This document shows, piece by piece, positions 7,462 to 15,670 of a DNA stretch of 64,000 nt. Position 1 is the stretch's first letter, and every line of letters begins with the position of its first letter. The notes beneath the pieces are model-generated. The model was not told the DNA's origin, made no database searches, and saw only the letters and a program-made list of their open reading frames with translations. The DNA is taken from contig JAFIEV010000017.1 in NCBI GenBank assembly GCA_020832305.1, positions 1 through 64,000 of the forward strand, read 5' to 3'. A program made the position numbers and the translations under genes. The DNA comes from Cyclobacteriaceae bacterium. Its GTDB lineage: Bacteria; Bacteroidota; Bacteroidia; Cytophagales; Cyclobacteriaceae.

Positions 7462-8337
7462 TCAGCAACAGCCTGACCGGATTTCTGCATTAAAGGACAC
7501 ATTTGATTTCGTGGAAATATTGAGCGGTTCAGCTGGTTTTTCACCGTAAACCGAAATGCTGTAGATGCCGGTATTACCAGATTTAAATGCTGAAATTTCA
7601 TCTTCATTCAAATATTTCCTCAACAGGTCATCCGGAATTTCAATGGTTTTTTCTTTTTGCAGGCTAATATTCACAAACCCTGCATCCTGGATCAATTGCA
7701 GGTAGTCTTCTCGCTGGATGGCTCCTGCTATACAGCCGGCATACATTTCCGCATCCTTTTTCAGAGCAGCAGGTAAATTTCCTTTCATTACGATATCCGA
7801 TATACTAAAGTGCCCACCTGGTTTCAACACCCTGTATATTTCTTTCATAACCTTTGGTTTATCCGGTATTAGATTCAAAACACAGTTGCTTACCACAACG
7901 TTGGCTGTATTATCATTTACAGGCATATTGTCAATATCTCCTTCCCTGAATTCCACATTGTTATAACCCAGCTTTTCGGCATTGATTCTGGCCCTCCGAA
8001 TCATTTCAGGTGTAAAATCAATTCCAATTACCTTTCCTTCCAGTCCTGTTTCATGCCTTGCAACGAAGCAATCGTTTCCTGCGCCAGATCCCAGGTCAAT
8101 TACGGTATCACCTTTGGATATTTTGGCAAATTGGGTGGGCAAACCACATCCAAGTCCCAGGTCTGCATCCGGCTGATAACCCTCAATTCCAGTGTAATCA
8201 TCCATCATAATATTGTATACCTTGTTTTCCGGAGTTGTACTTCCGCAGCAGGCCGAACTTTTTGATGCTTTTTCCTGATCAGCAATTTTTGCATATCGAT
8301 CTCTCACGATCTGCTTTAATCTTATCTCTTCAGTCAT
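7462..8337 (-). CDS. arsM: Arsenite methyltransferase
   Basis: A 291-residue SAM-dependent methyltransferase. It has the SAM loop DLGSGAGND (81-89) and the three cysteines that bind As(III) in ArsM: GLGCGLPT (C64), SNCVLNL (C152) and AGCIAGA (C202). There is also an ACCGST motif near residue 30 and a CC C-terminus, both typical of the family. It methylates arsenite to volatile or excretable forms. I place the start at the ATG at 8337 rather than 60 bases upstream, because the longer frame would read through the ArsR-type palindrome at 8357-8380. No arsR or arsenite pump gene is nearby, so the regulator must act in trans. A terminator follows at 7389-7420. Confidence 0.92.
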   Translation of the reverse strand: MTEEIRLKQIVRDRYAKIADQEKASKSSACCGSTTPENKVYNIMMDDYTGIEGYQPDADLGLGCGLPTQFAKISKGDTVIDLGSGAGNDCFVARHETGLEGKVIGIDFTPEMIRRARINAEKLGYNNVEFREGDIDNMPVNDNTANVVVSNCVLNLIPDKPKVMKEIYRVLKPGGHFSISDIVMKGNLPAALKKDAEMYAGCIAGAIQREDYLQLIQDAGFVNISLQKEKTIEIPDDLLRKYLNEDEISAFKSGNTGIYSISVYGEKPAEPLNISTKSNVSFNAEIRSGCC

Positions 8338-8356
8338 AGGTTTATTATTAAAAGTA

Positions 8357-8380
8357 GTATATCGCAATATTACGATATAC
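8357..8380 (-). promoter_or_regulatory. ArsR/SmtB-type operator upstream of arsM
   Basis: GTATATCGCAAT/ATTACGATATAC is a 24-base inverted repeat with a single mismatch, centred 32 bases upstream of the arsM ATG. The ATCG-N-AATATT-N-CGAT core is the form of operator bound by ArsR-family repressors, which release DNA on binding As(III). Its position between yicC and arsM fits repression of the arsM promoter. Assignment to ArsR is inferred from the palindrome and the gene it controls. Confidence 0.75.
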
Positions 8381-8422
8381 CTCTCTAAGAACGGCAATGT
8401 TTCAAAGAAGTTTCAATAAATA

Positions 8423-9301
8423 CTAAAGGATATTTAGAACCTGTTCTTTTATTTTTTCAAGTTCATCTTTCATGTTTACCACCAGTCTTTGTATTTGTGC
8501 ATGGTAGGCTTTTGCACCTATGGTATTGATTTCACGTCCGATTTCCTGTGCTATAAAATTGAGTTTTTTGCCATTGGAATCAGGTGAATGCAGGGTTTCT
8601 TTAAAATAGGAAAGATGACTTTGTAAGCGCACTTTTTCCTCACTGATATCGAGTTTTTCGATATAATAAATTAGTTCCTGTTCGAAGCGATTTGGATCTG
8701 ATTCTATTTTAGCCGGCAGTTCTTCCAGGGATTTGTGCAATTTTTCTCTTAGCAGTACAATGCGTTGAGGATCTAGTTCTGTTACTTCATTTAAAAGAGA
8801 TTCTATGCTATTTGTATACTCTAAAAGTTTTTCTTCCAATTGGCTGCCTTCCTGACTTCGGTATTGGTCGCATTTTTCGAGTGCTTCAAGAAAAACAGAC
8901 TTTACCAGTTTCCATTCTTCATCTGCTACTTCTTCAAGAGGATTATGAACTATCACCTCCGGAAATCCAAGTGCAATTTTAAAAACTTCAGAAGGGTCAG
9001 CCTCATTCTTTTTTGCCAGGATGTTTAACTGTTTATAATACTGTTCAAAAAGTTCTTCATTAATTTTAACCTGACCCTGATTGCCGGCAAGTCTTACGAG
9101 TTCTATGGTAGTATTTACTTTTCCACGTTCCAGTTTCTCGCTTAAAAGGTTTCTGATTTCGTTTTCTTTATCAGTAAGTGTTTTTGGCAGCCTGAAAGTA
9201 GTGTCCAGAAATTTAGAATTCAAGGTTTTAACTTCTGCGGAAATGGTAATACTATCATTCTCATACCTGGCCTGGCCATAACCTGTCATTGACTTTATCA
9301 T
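8423..9301 (-). CDS. YicC family endoribonuclease
   Basis: A 292-residue protein with the YicC N-terminal signature MIKSMTGYGQARYE and LNSKFLD. The C-terminal DUF1732 domain follows (FEQELIYYIEKLDISEE, then IAQEIGREINTIGAKA). E. coli YicC has been described as an endoribonuclease involved in small-RNA turnover; that function is transferred by homology. Length is normal. It lies two bases after the pdxJ stop on the same strand, so the two are co-transcribed, while arsM downstream has its own operator. Confidence 0.92.
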   Translation of the reverse strand: MIKSMTGYGQARYENDSITISAEVKTLNSKFLDTTFRLPKTLTDKENEIRNLLSEKLERGKVNTTIELVRLAGNQGQVKINEELFEQYYKQLNILAKKNEADPSEVFKIALGFPEVIVHNPLEEVADEEWKLVKSVFLEALEKCDQYRSQEGSQLEEKLLEYTNSIESLLNEVTELDPQRIVLLREKLHKSLEELPAKIESDPNRFEQELIYYIEKLDISEEKVRLQSHLSYFKETLHSPDSNGKKLNFIAQEIGREINTIGAKAYHAQIQRLVVNMKDELEKIKEQVLNIL

Positions 9302-9303
9302 AA

Positions 9304-10020
9304 TTATTTTAAAAGTTGGCGTTTATAGATTTGGATGGTATTTTCGAGTCCAAGGTACAAGGCATCACAGATCAGAGCATGACCGATTGAAACTTCATCG
9401 AGAAATGGTATTTTTTCGTTGAGATATTTTAGGTTGTGCAGGTCGAGATCATGTCCGGCATTCAGGCCAAGGCCGGCTGATTTTGCTGCAAGAGCTGCCT
9501 CGACATATAATTTCACTGCTTTTTCTTTGTCTTCAAAGTAATTGGCGGCATAAGGTTCGGTATACAATTCGATGCGGTCAGCTCCTGTTTCGGCTGCTGC
9601 TTCCACCATAGATACAGAAGGATCTACAAATATGGACACTCTTGCTCCGTACGACTTCAATTCAGCCACAATGTCTTTGAGCAGATCTTTATTTTTCCGG
9701 GTATCCCATCCGGCATTACTGGTGATGGCATCTGGTGGATCAGGGACTAAGGTTGCCTGTGCGGGATTAACGGCTCTGATGATTTCCATATAACGTTTAT
9801 CGGGAAAGCCTTCGATATTAAATTCTGTTGTTACCACTTCGGCCAGGTCAAATACATCTGATTTTTTAATATGCCTTTCATCAGGCCTGGGATGCACAGT
9901 GATGCCATCGGCACCAAATCGTTCACAATCCCTGGCAATCTGAACTACATCGGGATTATTGCCACCCCTTGCATTTCTCAAAGTAGCTATCTTGTTTATA
10001 TTTACACTCAACTTCGTCAT
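9304..10020 (-). CDS. pdxJ: Pyridoxine 5'-phosphate synthase
   Basis: A 238-residue TIM barrel that condenses 1-deoxyxylulose-5-phosphate with aminoacetone phosphate to pyridoxine 5'-phosphate, the last ring-forming step of DXP-dependent vitamin B6 synthesis. Visible motifs are [17 protein letters not shown] at the N-terminus, [10 protein letters not shown] (active-site His and Arg), ELYTEPYA and [11 protein letters not shown]. Length is standard. It is the first gene of the pdxJ-yicC unit and is transcribed divergently from yqeY, with only 46 bases between start codons. No other B6 gene is in the window. Confidence 0.96.
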   Translation of the reverse strand: MTKLSVNINKIATLRNARGGNNPDVVQIARDCERFGADGITVHPRPDERHIKKSDVFDLAEVVTTEFNIEGFPDKRYMEIIRAVNPAQATLVPDPPDAITSNAGWDTRKNKDLLKDIVAELKSYGARVSIFVDPSVSMVEAAAETGADRIELYTEPYAANYFEDKEKAVKLYVEAALAAKSAGLGLNAGHDLDLHNLKYLNEKIPFLDEVSIGHALICDALYLGLENTIQIYKRQLLK

Positions 10021-10036
10021 ACAGCGTATTTTTTGC

Positions 10037-10044
10037 TAACTTTG
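10037..10044 (+). promoter_or_regulatory. -7 element before yqeY
   Basis: TAACTTTG matches the Bacteroidota -7 consensus TAnnTTTG and lies 22 bases upstream of the yqeY ATG. No good TTG is seen at the usual distance upstream, so only half of the promoter is supported. Confidence 0.5.
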
Positions 10045-10066
10045 CGGCAAGTTAATCATTAAAGTC

Positions 10067-10522
10067 ATGAGTTTAAAGCAAACCATTGAAGAGGATTTAA
10101 AGAATGCCATGAAAGCCAAGGACAAGGATGCCCTTCGTGCGCTGAGAGCGGTTAAATCATTGATACTACTTGCCGAAACAGAAAAGGGAGGAAGTGAAAC
10201 CCTCACCGAAGACACAGAAATTAAACTATTACAAAAGGCTGTAAAGCAAAGAAATGACAGCATTGCCATCTTCAGGGAGCAAGGTAGAAATGATCTGGCT
10301 GATGCAGAGCAGGTAGAGGTTGATATTATCAGCAGATATCTTCCCAAGGCCTTAAGCCCTGAGGAGCTTGAGACTGAAATCAAAAATATCATTGAGCAAG
10401 TACAGGCTGTGAGCATTAAAGACATGGGAAAAGTGATGGGGGCTGCTTCAGCTTCGCTCGGAGGAAAGGCCGATGGCAAAAGCATTTCAGAAGTTGTAAA
10501 GCGATTACTAAATCAGGCATAG
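10067..10522 (+). CDS. GatB/YqeY domain-containing protein
   Basis: A 151-residue protein of the YqeY family, homologous to the tail domain of the amidotransferase subunit GatB that contacts tRNA. Family features are MSLKQTIEEDLKNAMKAKDKD, ALRAVKSLI, YLPKALSPEELE, the MGKVMGAAS helix turn and the GGKADGKSISEVVK end. It lacks the GatB catalytic part; its own function is not settled. It is the first gene of a dense plus-strand run, with cvpA 10 bases after its stop. A long antisense ORF (10036-10485) is only a shadow. Confidence 0.93.
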   Translation: MSLKQTIEEDLKNAMKAKDKDALRALRAVKSLILLAETEKGGSETLTEDTEIKLLQKAVKQRNDSIAIFREQGRNDLADAEQVEVDIISRYLPKALSPEELETEIKNIIEQVQAVSIKDMGKVMGAASASLGGKADGKSISEVVKRLLNQA

Positions 10523-10532
10523 TCTCTTCATT

Positions 10533-11066
10533 ATGAGTTCCCTGGATATAATCATATTGGTTTTAATGGTTATAGGTTTGGCCAATGGCTTCAGGTCGGG
10601 GCTCATTTTGGAAATTTCCGGACTCTTTGGCTTGATTTTGGCTGTAATTCTTGGCATTAAATGGATTAAACCTGTTATGGGTTTCATTTCGGGCATATTC
10701 ACAGATGCAGGTACTTTCTTGCCTTTAATATCATTTATGATAATTTTTGTGGCTGTGTTAATGGTAACCGGTATAATTGGAAAATTCATTAAAAAGGCTA
10801 TAAAATTTACCCCATTGAGTTTTGTTGATAATTTGGGTGGGGCGTTGCTGGGGGTTTTCAAAATGGCATTATCGATTAGCATTTTTCTCTGGATATTTGG
10901 GTTTCTGAATATAAGCTTGCCAGAAGGATGGATTTCGGGTTCACGCCTGTATGGTGGGGTATCTGTTATTGCTCCGGTATGTGGAAATGTTTTAATTTCA
11001 ATATTTCCAGGATTAAAGGAAGCGATGTCATATGTTCAGGAGTGGATAGAATTTACCCGGCCTTGA
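10533..11066 (+). CDS. CvpA family membrane protein
   Basis: A 177-residue integral membrane protein with four hydrophobic segments (about residues 3-21, 26-48, 63-86 and 100-125). The CvpA pattern starts SLDIIILVLMVIGLANGFRSG, with a conserved Gly-rich first loop and NLGGALLGVFKMALSISIFLW. CvpA was named for colicin V production in E. coli and is a conserved inner-membrane protein of uncertain biochemical role. Its TGA overlaps the TTG start of pabA, which indicates translational coupling. Confidence 0.9.
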   Translation: MSSLDIIILVLMVIGLANGFRSGLILEISGLFGLILAVILGIKWIKPVMGFISGIFTDAGTFLPLISFMIIFVAVLMVTGIIGKFIKKAIKFTPLSFVDNLGGALLGVFKMALSISIFLWIFGFLNISLPEGWISGSRLYGGVSVIAPVCGNVLISIFPGLKEAMSYVQEWIEFTRP

Positions 11067-11635
11067 TCTTAATTTTTGATAATTTTGATTCTTTTACCTA
11101 TAATCTTGTCGATTATTTCAGGCAGGGAGGGGCTTCAGTTGAAGTGTTAACAAATGATTTAGCGCCAGAATCAATAGATATCAATCGGTATAAAGGCATT
11201 GTGATATCGCCTGGCCCCGGAACTCCGGAAAATGCAGGCTACACCATGGCGTTAATTGAAAAAAGCGCAGGTAAAATACCAATTTTAGGAATATGCCTGG
11301 GACACCAGGCCATTGGTAGTTTTTACGGAGCAAAAATAAAACCGGCAATTAGGCCTGTACATGGTAAAATAAGCAGAATTCATTGTTTGTCTGAAGGGGT
11401 TTTCAGAGGATTGCCGGATCATATGAACGTAGTCAGGTATCACTCATTGGTCTGCACGCAAGTCCCTGATTGTCTGCAAATCACTGCTGAGACAGATGAG
11501 GGTGAAGTAATGGCTTTTCGTCATAAATTACAGGATTTGGAAGGTTTGCAGTTTCATCCGGAGGCTCTCTTAACAGAACATGGCTTACAGATGTTGTATA
11601 ATTGGATGAATTGTTATAAAATGCAAGGTGGATAA
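11063..11635 (+). CDS. Anthranilate/aminodeoxychorismate synthase glutamine amidotransferase component
   Basis: A 190-residue class I glutamine amidotransferase. The TTG at 11063-11065 is chosen as start because it yields MILIFDNFDSFTYNL, the family N-terminus. No ATG fits, and the frame further upstream runs only inside cvpA. The nucleophile is in GICLGHQAIG (C78); His and Glu lie in FHPEALLTEHG. It supplies ammonia for PabB or TrpE, but neither partner is in the window, so pabA and trpG cannot be separated. Start and stop codons overlap with cvpA (TTGA). Confidence 0.9.
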   Translation: MILIFDNFDSFTYNLVDYFRQGGASVEVLTNDLAPESIDINRYKGIVISPGPGTPENAGYTMALIEKSAGKIPILGICLGHQAIGSFYGAKIKPAIRPVHGKISRIHCLSEGVFRGLPDHMNVVRYHSLVCTQVPDCLQITAETDEGEVMAFRHKLQDLEGLQFHPEALLTEHGLQMLYNWMNCYKMQGG

Positions 11636-11685
11636 TAGAAATTATTTGATTTACTTTGTAATAAGGCAAAAAATGCGAATGAATA

Positions 11686-12453
11686 ATGAACTATGCAATA
11701 AAGAGTATATCGGAGTTCGATTACATTGAGGAAGGAAGTGGTGAAACCATAGTTCTTCTTCACGGTCTCTTTGGAGCCTTAAGTAATTTTGAACATGTTA
11801 TTGACCGCTTCAAAGACCGGTATAAAATTGTAATACCCTTGTTGCCCATATACACCATATCTTTAAAAAGGGCCAGTCTGGAAGGTTTGCTTCAATACTT
11901 TGAAGATTTCCTTGCTGTAAAAAAAATAAATCGATTTTCCATCATAGGAAACTCGTTGGGAGGGCACCTTGCATTGATATATGCTTTAAAGCACCAGAGC
12001 AATATTCAAAGTCTGATTCTTACAGCCAGCTCGGGTTTATTTGAAAACTCTATGGGCAGCTCATTTCCAAGAAGGGGATCTTATGATTATGTGAAGAACC
12101 GGGTTCAATACACTTTCTACGATCCGGCAACAGCAAAAGAAGATTACATTCAAAATGTATTTGAAATTACTACCAGTATTCCCAAGTGTTTGAGAATTGT
12201 CTCCTTTGCCAAATCGGCCCAGCGTCAAAATCTGGCAGATGATTTACCAAAACTCAAAGTACCTGTTTTATTAGTTTGGGGTTTGAATGATACCATTACT
12301 CCCCCCTTTGTTGCTTATGAATTTAATCGCTTGCTGACTAATTCAACATTGCGCTTTATTGACAAATGCTGCCATGCTCCTATGATGGAGCGACCCGAAG
12401 AATTTAATGAAATTGTTGAAGAATTTTTAATGCACGAAACAGTAAAAGCATGA
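11686..12453 (+). CDS. Alpha/beta-fold hydrolase
   Basis: A 255-residue alpha/beta hydrolase with the oxyanion motif LLHGLFG and nucleophile elbow GNSLGG (S90). The acid is in WGLNDTITPP (about residue 206) and the catalytic His in CHAPMMERPEEF (about residue 234). There is no signal peptide. Substrate cannot be predicted; similarity is to the broad family with haloperoxidases and MhpC-like esterases. The TGA overlaps the ATG of the CBS protein (ATGA), so both are translated together, upstream of nadK. Confidence 0.9.
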   Translation: MNYAIKSISEFDYIEEGSGETIVLLHGLFGALSNFEHVIDRFKDRYKIVIPLLPIYTISLKRASLEGLLQYFEDFLAVKKINRFSIIGNSLGGHLALIYALKHQSNIQSLILTASSGLFENSMGSSFPRRGSYDYVKNRVQYTFYDPATAKEDYIQNVFEITTSIPKCLRIVSFAKSAQRQNLADDLPKLKVPVLLVWGLNDTITPPFVAYEFNRLLTNSTLRFIDKCCHAPMMERPEEFNEIVEEFLMHETVKA

Positions 12454-13115
12454 TAGCGCAGGAACTAATAAATCAAATGATTCCAGCTCTTAAGCCATCA
12501 GATACGGCTGAGAAAGCCATTTTGTGGATGGAAGAGCTCAAGATAAATCAGCTTCCTGTAGTTGATAAAAAAGTCTTTAAAGGCCTTGTCAATGAAAATA
12601 TGTTATTGGATTCCAACAATCTTGATGCAGTCCTTTCACAATTTCAACTTCAACATGATAATTGTTACGTATTAAATACCCAGCATTTTTTTGATATCCT
12701 CAAGACAGCTTATGATAATAATTCAGACCTGGTTGCGGTATTAGATGGTAATAAAGAATACTTAGGAGTTACAACCTATGGCGATACTTTCAAAGCTTTT
12801 TCTGGAACAGCAGCCATTCAAAGCCAGGGCAGTATTTTAGTACTCTCCATGAGATATATCGATTATAGTTTGAGTGAGATTAGTCGTATCATTGAAACCA
12901 ATGATGCAAAGATCATGAGTTGCTTTATGAGCCCAAATCCTGATGATGGCAGCAAGGTTTATATTACTTTAAAGATTAATACTACTGATTTGAGTACCAT
13001 ATCAGTTATACTTGAAAGAAGCGGATACCAGCTGATTGCCAAATTTCATGAGGATGAAAACAATTTGAAAAACCTTGAAAGAATAGATAATCTTCTTAGA
13101 TTTATCAATATTTAG
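12450..13115 (+). CDS. CBS domain-containing protein
   Basis: A 221-residue protein with a CBS pair in the first 135 residues (MIPALKPSDTAEKAILWM ... QLPVVDKK; second half LVAVLDGNKEYLGVTT). It then has an ACT-like C-terminal part (MRYIDYSLSEISRIIETNDAKI). CBS pairs bind adenine nucleotides and act as regulatory modules. The protein sits between a hydrolase and NAD kinase, overlapping the former by four bases. An energy- or nucleotide-sensing role linked to NadK is suggested only by position. Confidence 0.88.
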   Translation: MIAQELINQMIPALKPSDTAEKAILWMEELKINQLPVVDKKVFKGLVNENMLLDSNNLDAVLSQFQLQHDNCYVLNTQHFFDILKTAYDNNSDLVAVLDGNKEYLGVTTYGDTFKAFSGTAAIQSQGSILVLSMRYIDYSLSEISRIIETNDAKIMSCFMSPNPDDGSKVYITLKINTTDLSTISVILERSGYQLIAKFHEDENNLKNLERIDNLLRFINI

Positions 13116-13148
13116 TCGCAAAATCCTTATTTCAAATCATTTTTTAAT

Positions 13149-14039
13149 ATGAGTAATGCTGAAGGATGGATAGCGGTACATGGCAATTTTTCAAAAAAAG
13201 AAATTTTACCTTTCCTTGATGAGCTTTTGCAGGTGCTAAGGTCAAGAAATGTAAAAATTCTTATCTCAGACAAATTCCACAAAAAACTCAGGTTATTCGA
13301 CTTTGATTTAAGCGATACAGGCATTTTTAGTGATTCAGCAGGTCTTTCGGGTGCAAAAGCCTTTTTAAGTATAGGAGGTGACGGTACTTTTCTTGAATCC
13401 GTAAAATACGTTGGCAGAAGTGAAGTTCCGATTCTTGGTATCAACACCGGCAGATTGGGTTTTTTGGCTTACACACCAAAGGAGCATATGCAAAAAGCCA
13501 TAGACAGCATTCTCAATCGGGAATTTACGGTTGAAGACAGATTACTCGTAGAAGTAGTTTCAGATGAGGATGTTTTTGATGGTCTGAATTTCGGGTTAAA
13601 TGAATTTACAATTTTAAAACAAGATACCTCTTCAATGATTACGGTAAAAGCGTATCTTGATGGGGAATTTTTGAATGCATATTGGGCTGATGGTCTCATA
13701 ATTGCAACGCCCACAGGGTCCACTGGTTATTCATTAAGTTGCGGAGGACCGGTGGTTTTGCCCTTCTCACAAAATTTTATCATTACTCCTGTAAGCCCAC
13801 ATAATCTGAGCATTCGTCCCCTGGTAGTTCCTGCCAAAAGTAGTATTGAACTCGAAGTGGAAGCCAGAACCAATTTTTTTCTGGTTTCTATCGATTCAAG
13901 ATCCAATATTGTTCCTGTTAATAAAAAATTCACTATAAAAAGGTGCGGTTTCGATGCCCATTTGATAAAATTTGAACAACATAGTTTTTTTGATACACTA
14001 AGAATGAAATTAAACTGGGGCTATGATATTCGTAACTAA
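13149..14039 (+). CDS. nadK: NAD kinase
   Basis: A 296-residue cytosolic NAD kinase that phosphorylates NAD to NADP. The phosphate-binding motif GGDGT is at residues 76-80, followed by LGINTGRLGFLA, GLNEFTI (family NE motif), TPTGSTGYSLSCGGP and a C-terminal beta region with SIDSR. Length and motif order are standard. It follows the CBS gene by 33 bases and precedes the DUF6089 beta-barrel gene, a gene order I recall from other Bacteroidota genomes around bamA. Confidence 0.96.
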   Translation: MSNAEGWIAVHGNFSKKEILPFLDELLQVLRSRNVKILISDKFHKKLRLFDFDLSDTGIFSDSAGLSGAKAFLSIGGDGTFLESVKYVGRSEVPILGINTGRLGFLAYTPKEHMQKAIDSILNREFTVEDRLLVEVVSDEDVFDGLNFGLNEFTILKQDTSSMITVKAYLDGEFLNAYWADGLIIATPTGSTGYSLSCGGPVVLPFSQNFIITPVSPHNLSIRPLVVPAKSSIELEVEARTNFFLVSIDSRSNIVPVNKKFTIKRCGFDAHLIKFEQHSFFDTLRMKLNWGYDIRN

Positions 14040-14166
14040 AGCATATTTTATGTGCATTCCATACTTAGATTGAATATTATTGCGTTATTTGCAGGCAAAG
14101 AATAATCTGTAAAAGCTAATTTCATGTAAATAAATAGCTAAGTACAATTTTCATATCTTATAATTG

Positions 14167-14850
14167 ATGAAGAAAATACTGTTTTCATGTTGCATAGCTT
14201 TTTTGTTCATGGGTCAGGTTACCCTGGCCCAGCGGAATGAAATTGGTCTTGGGCTTGGGGCAATGTGGTATACTGGAGACCTTGCAAGGTATCCGCAGTT
14301 AGCCAATTCAATGCCAGGACTAACAGTATATTACAGACAAAATTTTAACCCATATCTGTCTTTAAGGGTTTCAGCTTTGATTGGTGGTTTGAAAGGAAGT
14401 GATACATACCCCATTGATGCATTTGCCGAAGAAAGGGCATACGCATTCAATATTTTAATAACAGAACTTTCAGCAATAGGTGAATTTAATTTTTTAGATA
14501 TACGAAATAAACACTCTCTTATAAAATGGACACCATACTTAATGGGTGGTGTAGGGGTGATGGCCATGTTTGGTCATGCAGAAGCAACAGATAATTTCAG
14601 TCCGGTACAACCGGTGATTCCATTTGGCCTTGGCTTAAAATTTGCACTTTCTCAACAATTTACTTTGGATATAACCTATGGATTCAGAAAAACGTTTTTC
14701 GATCATCTTGATAATATCTCTTCAAGCGGAGATTTTTCAGTGAAAGATTATCAATATGGAAACCGCTTTGACAAAGATATGTATCAGTTTTTTGGTATAA
14801 GTCTGGGGTATATATTCTACAAAATTCCTTGTCCTTATGATTTTTATTGA
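14167..14850 (+). CDS. DUF6089 family outer-membrane beta-barrel protein
   Basis: A 227-residue exported protein with a signal peptide (MKKILFSCCIAFLFMGQVTLA) and an amphipathic beta-strand pattern ending in aromatic FGISLGYIFY, typical of an eight-strand outer-membrane barrel. GLGAMWYTGDL and YYRQNFNPYLSLR are the conserved N-terminal blocks of DUF6089. I start at the ATG at 14167, one codon after a TTG in the same frame, because it gives the normal MKK signal start. It lies upstream of uppS and bamA. Function unknown, possibly in envelope assembly. Confidence 0.85.
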   Translation: MKKILFSCCIAFLFMGQVTLAQRNEIGLGLGAMWYTGDLARYPQLANSMPGLTVYYRQNFNPYLSLRVSALIGGLKGSDTYPIDAFAEERAYAFNILITELSAIGEFNFLDIRNKHSLIKWTPYLMGGVGVMAMFGHAEATDNFSPVQPVIPFGLGLKFALSQQFTLDITYGFRKTFFDHLDNISSSGDFSVKDYQYGNRFDKDMYQFFGISLGYIFYKIPCPYDFY

Positions 14851-14932
14851 ATTGCCTGCCTTAAAATCTTTAAAAATTAGAAAAAAGTGCACAACTTTGC
14901 ACTGATCAAGTAATGCTTCTAAAATCCTGATA

Positions 14933-15670
14933 ATGAATCTTTCTATAGATAAGGAGAATCTCCCTAAACATATTGCAATAATTATGGACGGGAACGGACG
15001 CTGGGCGAAAAAGCAGGGTGCCAGACGCATCTTTGGTCATAAAAATGCCATACAGGCCGTCAGGGAATCTTCAGAAATATGTGCGGAACTTGGAATAAAA
15101 TACCTTACTTTGTATGCGTTTTCCACTGAAAACTGGAAACGGCCTCAGGCAGAGGTTTTTGGCTTGATGGAACTATTAGTTTCTACCATTCAGTCAGAAA
15201 CCCAAACTCTTATTAAGAATAATATCAGGTTGGAAGCTATTGGAGATATTGAGGCGCTTCCAGTAAAATGCCAGAAAGAATTACAAGACAGCATAAATAA
15301 AACATGTAAAAATGATGGCCTTACCCTGATTTTGGCGTTGAGTTACAGTGGTCGTTGGGAAATAGTGGAAGCAGTTAAAAAAGTGTTAAAAGATGTTAAA
15401 AGCGGTTTGCTATCAGAGGATAACATTAGTATGGAACTGTTTTCAAATTATCTTTGTACGAAAGGAATCCCGGATCCCGAGCTACTGATTCGCACAAGTG
15501 GCGAAATGAGAATAAGCAATTTCCTGTTATGGCAAATTGCATATACTGAATTGTATATAACAGACGTCTTGTGGCCGGACTTCCGTAAAGAGCACCTGAA
15601 AGAAGCAATTGCATCATATCAAAAAAGAGAAAGAAGATTTGGAAAGGTTACTGAAAAAGAGCAGGTATAA
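14933..15670 (+). CDS. uppS: Isoprenyl transferase (di-trans,poly-cis-decaprenylcistransferase family)
   Basis: A 245-residue cis-prenyltransferase making the C55 carrier lipid undecaprenyl diphosphate for peptidoglycan and O-antigen. Motifs are HIAIIMDGNGRWAKKQG with catalytic D19, GHKNA, TLYAFSTENWKRP, and ELLIRTSGEMRISNFLLWQ with AYTELYI. Length is standard. Its last codons overlap the probable start of bamA in another frame. The leader at 14886-14903 contains a small inverted repeat (AGTGCA/TGCACT). Confidence 0.95.
   Translation: MNLSIDKENLPKHIAIIMDGNGRWAKKQGARRIFGHKNAIQAVRESSEICAELGIKYLTLYAFSTENWKRPQAEVFGLMELLVSTIQSETQTLIKNNIRLEAIGDIEALPVKCQKELQDSINKTCKNDGLTLILALSYSGRWEIVEAVKKVLKDVKSGLLSEDNISMELFSNYLCTKGIPDPELLIRTSGEMRISNFLLWQIAYTELYITDVLWPDFRKEHLKEAIASYQKRERRFGKVTEKEQV

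Noticed and set aside
8338-8397. N-terminal extension of ArsM to 8397
   Set aside because: The extension would translate the ArsR-type operator, and ArsM proteins start near MTEEIRLKQ-like sequence.
10036-10882. Two long minus-strand ORFs (149 and 124 codons) over yqeY and cvpA
   Set aside because: Both are antisense to well-supported genes, and their Ser- or Ile/Lys-rich low-complexity translations lack family features.
14886-14903. Small inverted repeat AGTGCA/TGCACT before uppS as a terminator
   Set aside because: The stem is only six bases and no T-run follows. At most it is a weak operator-like palindrome.
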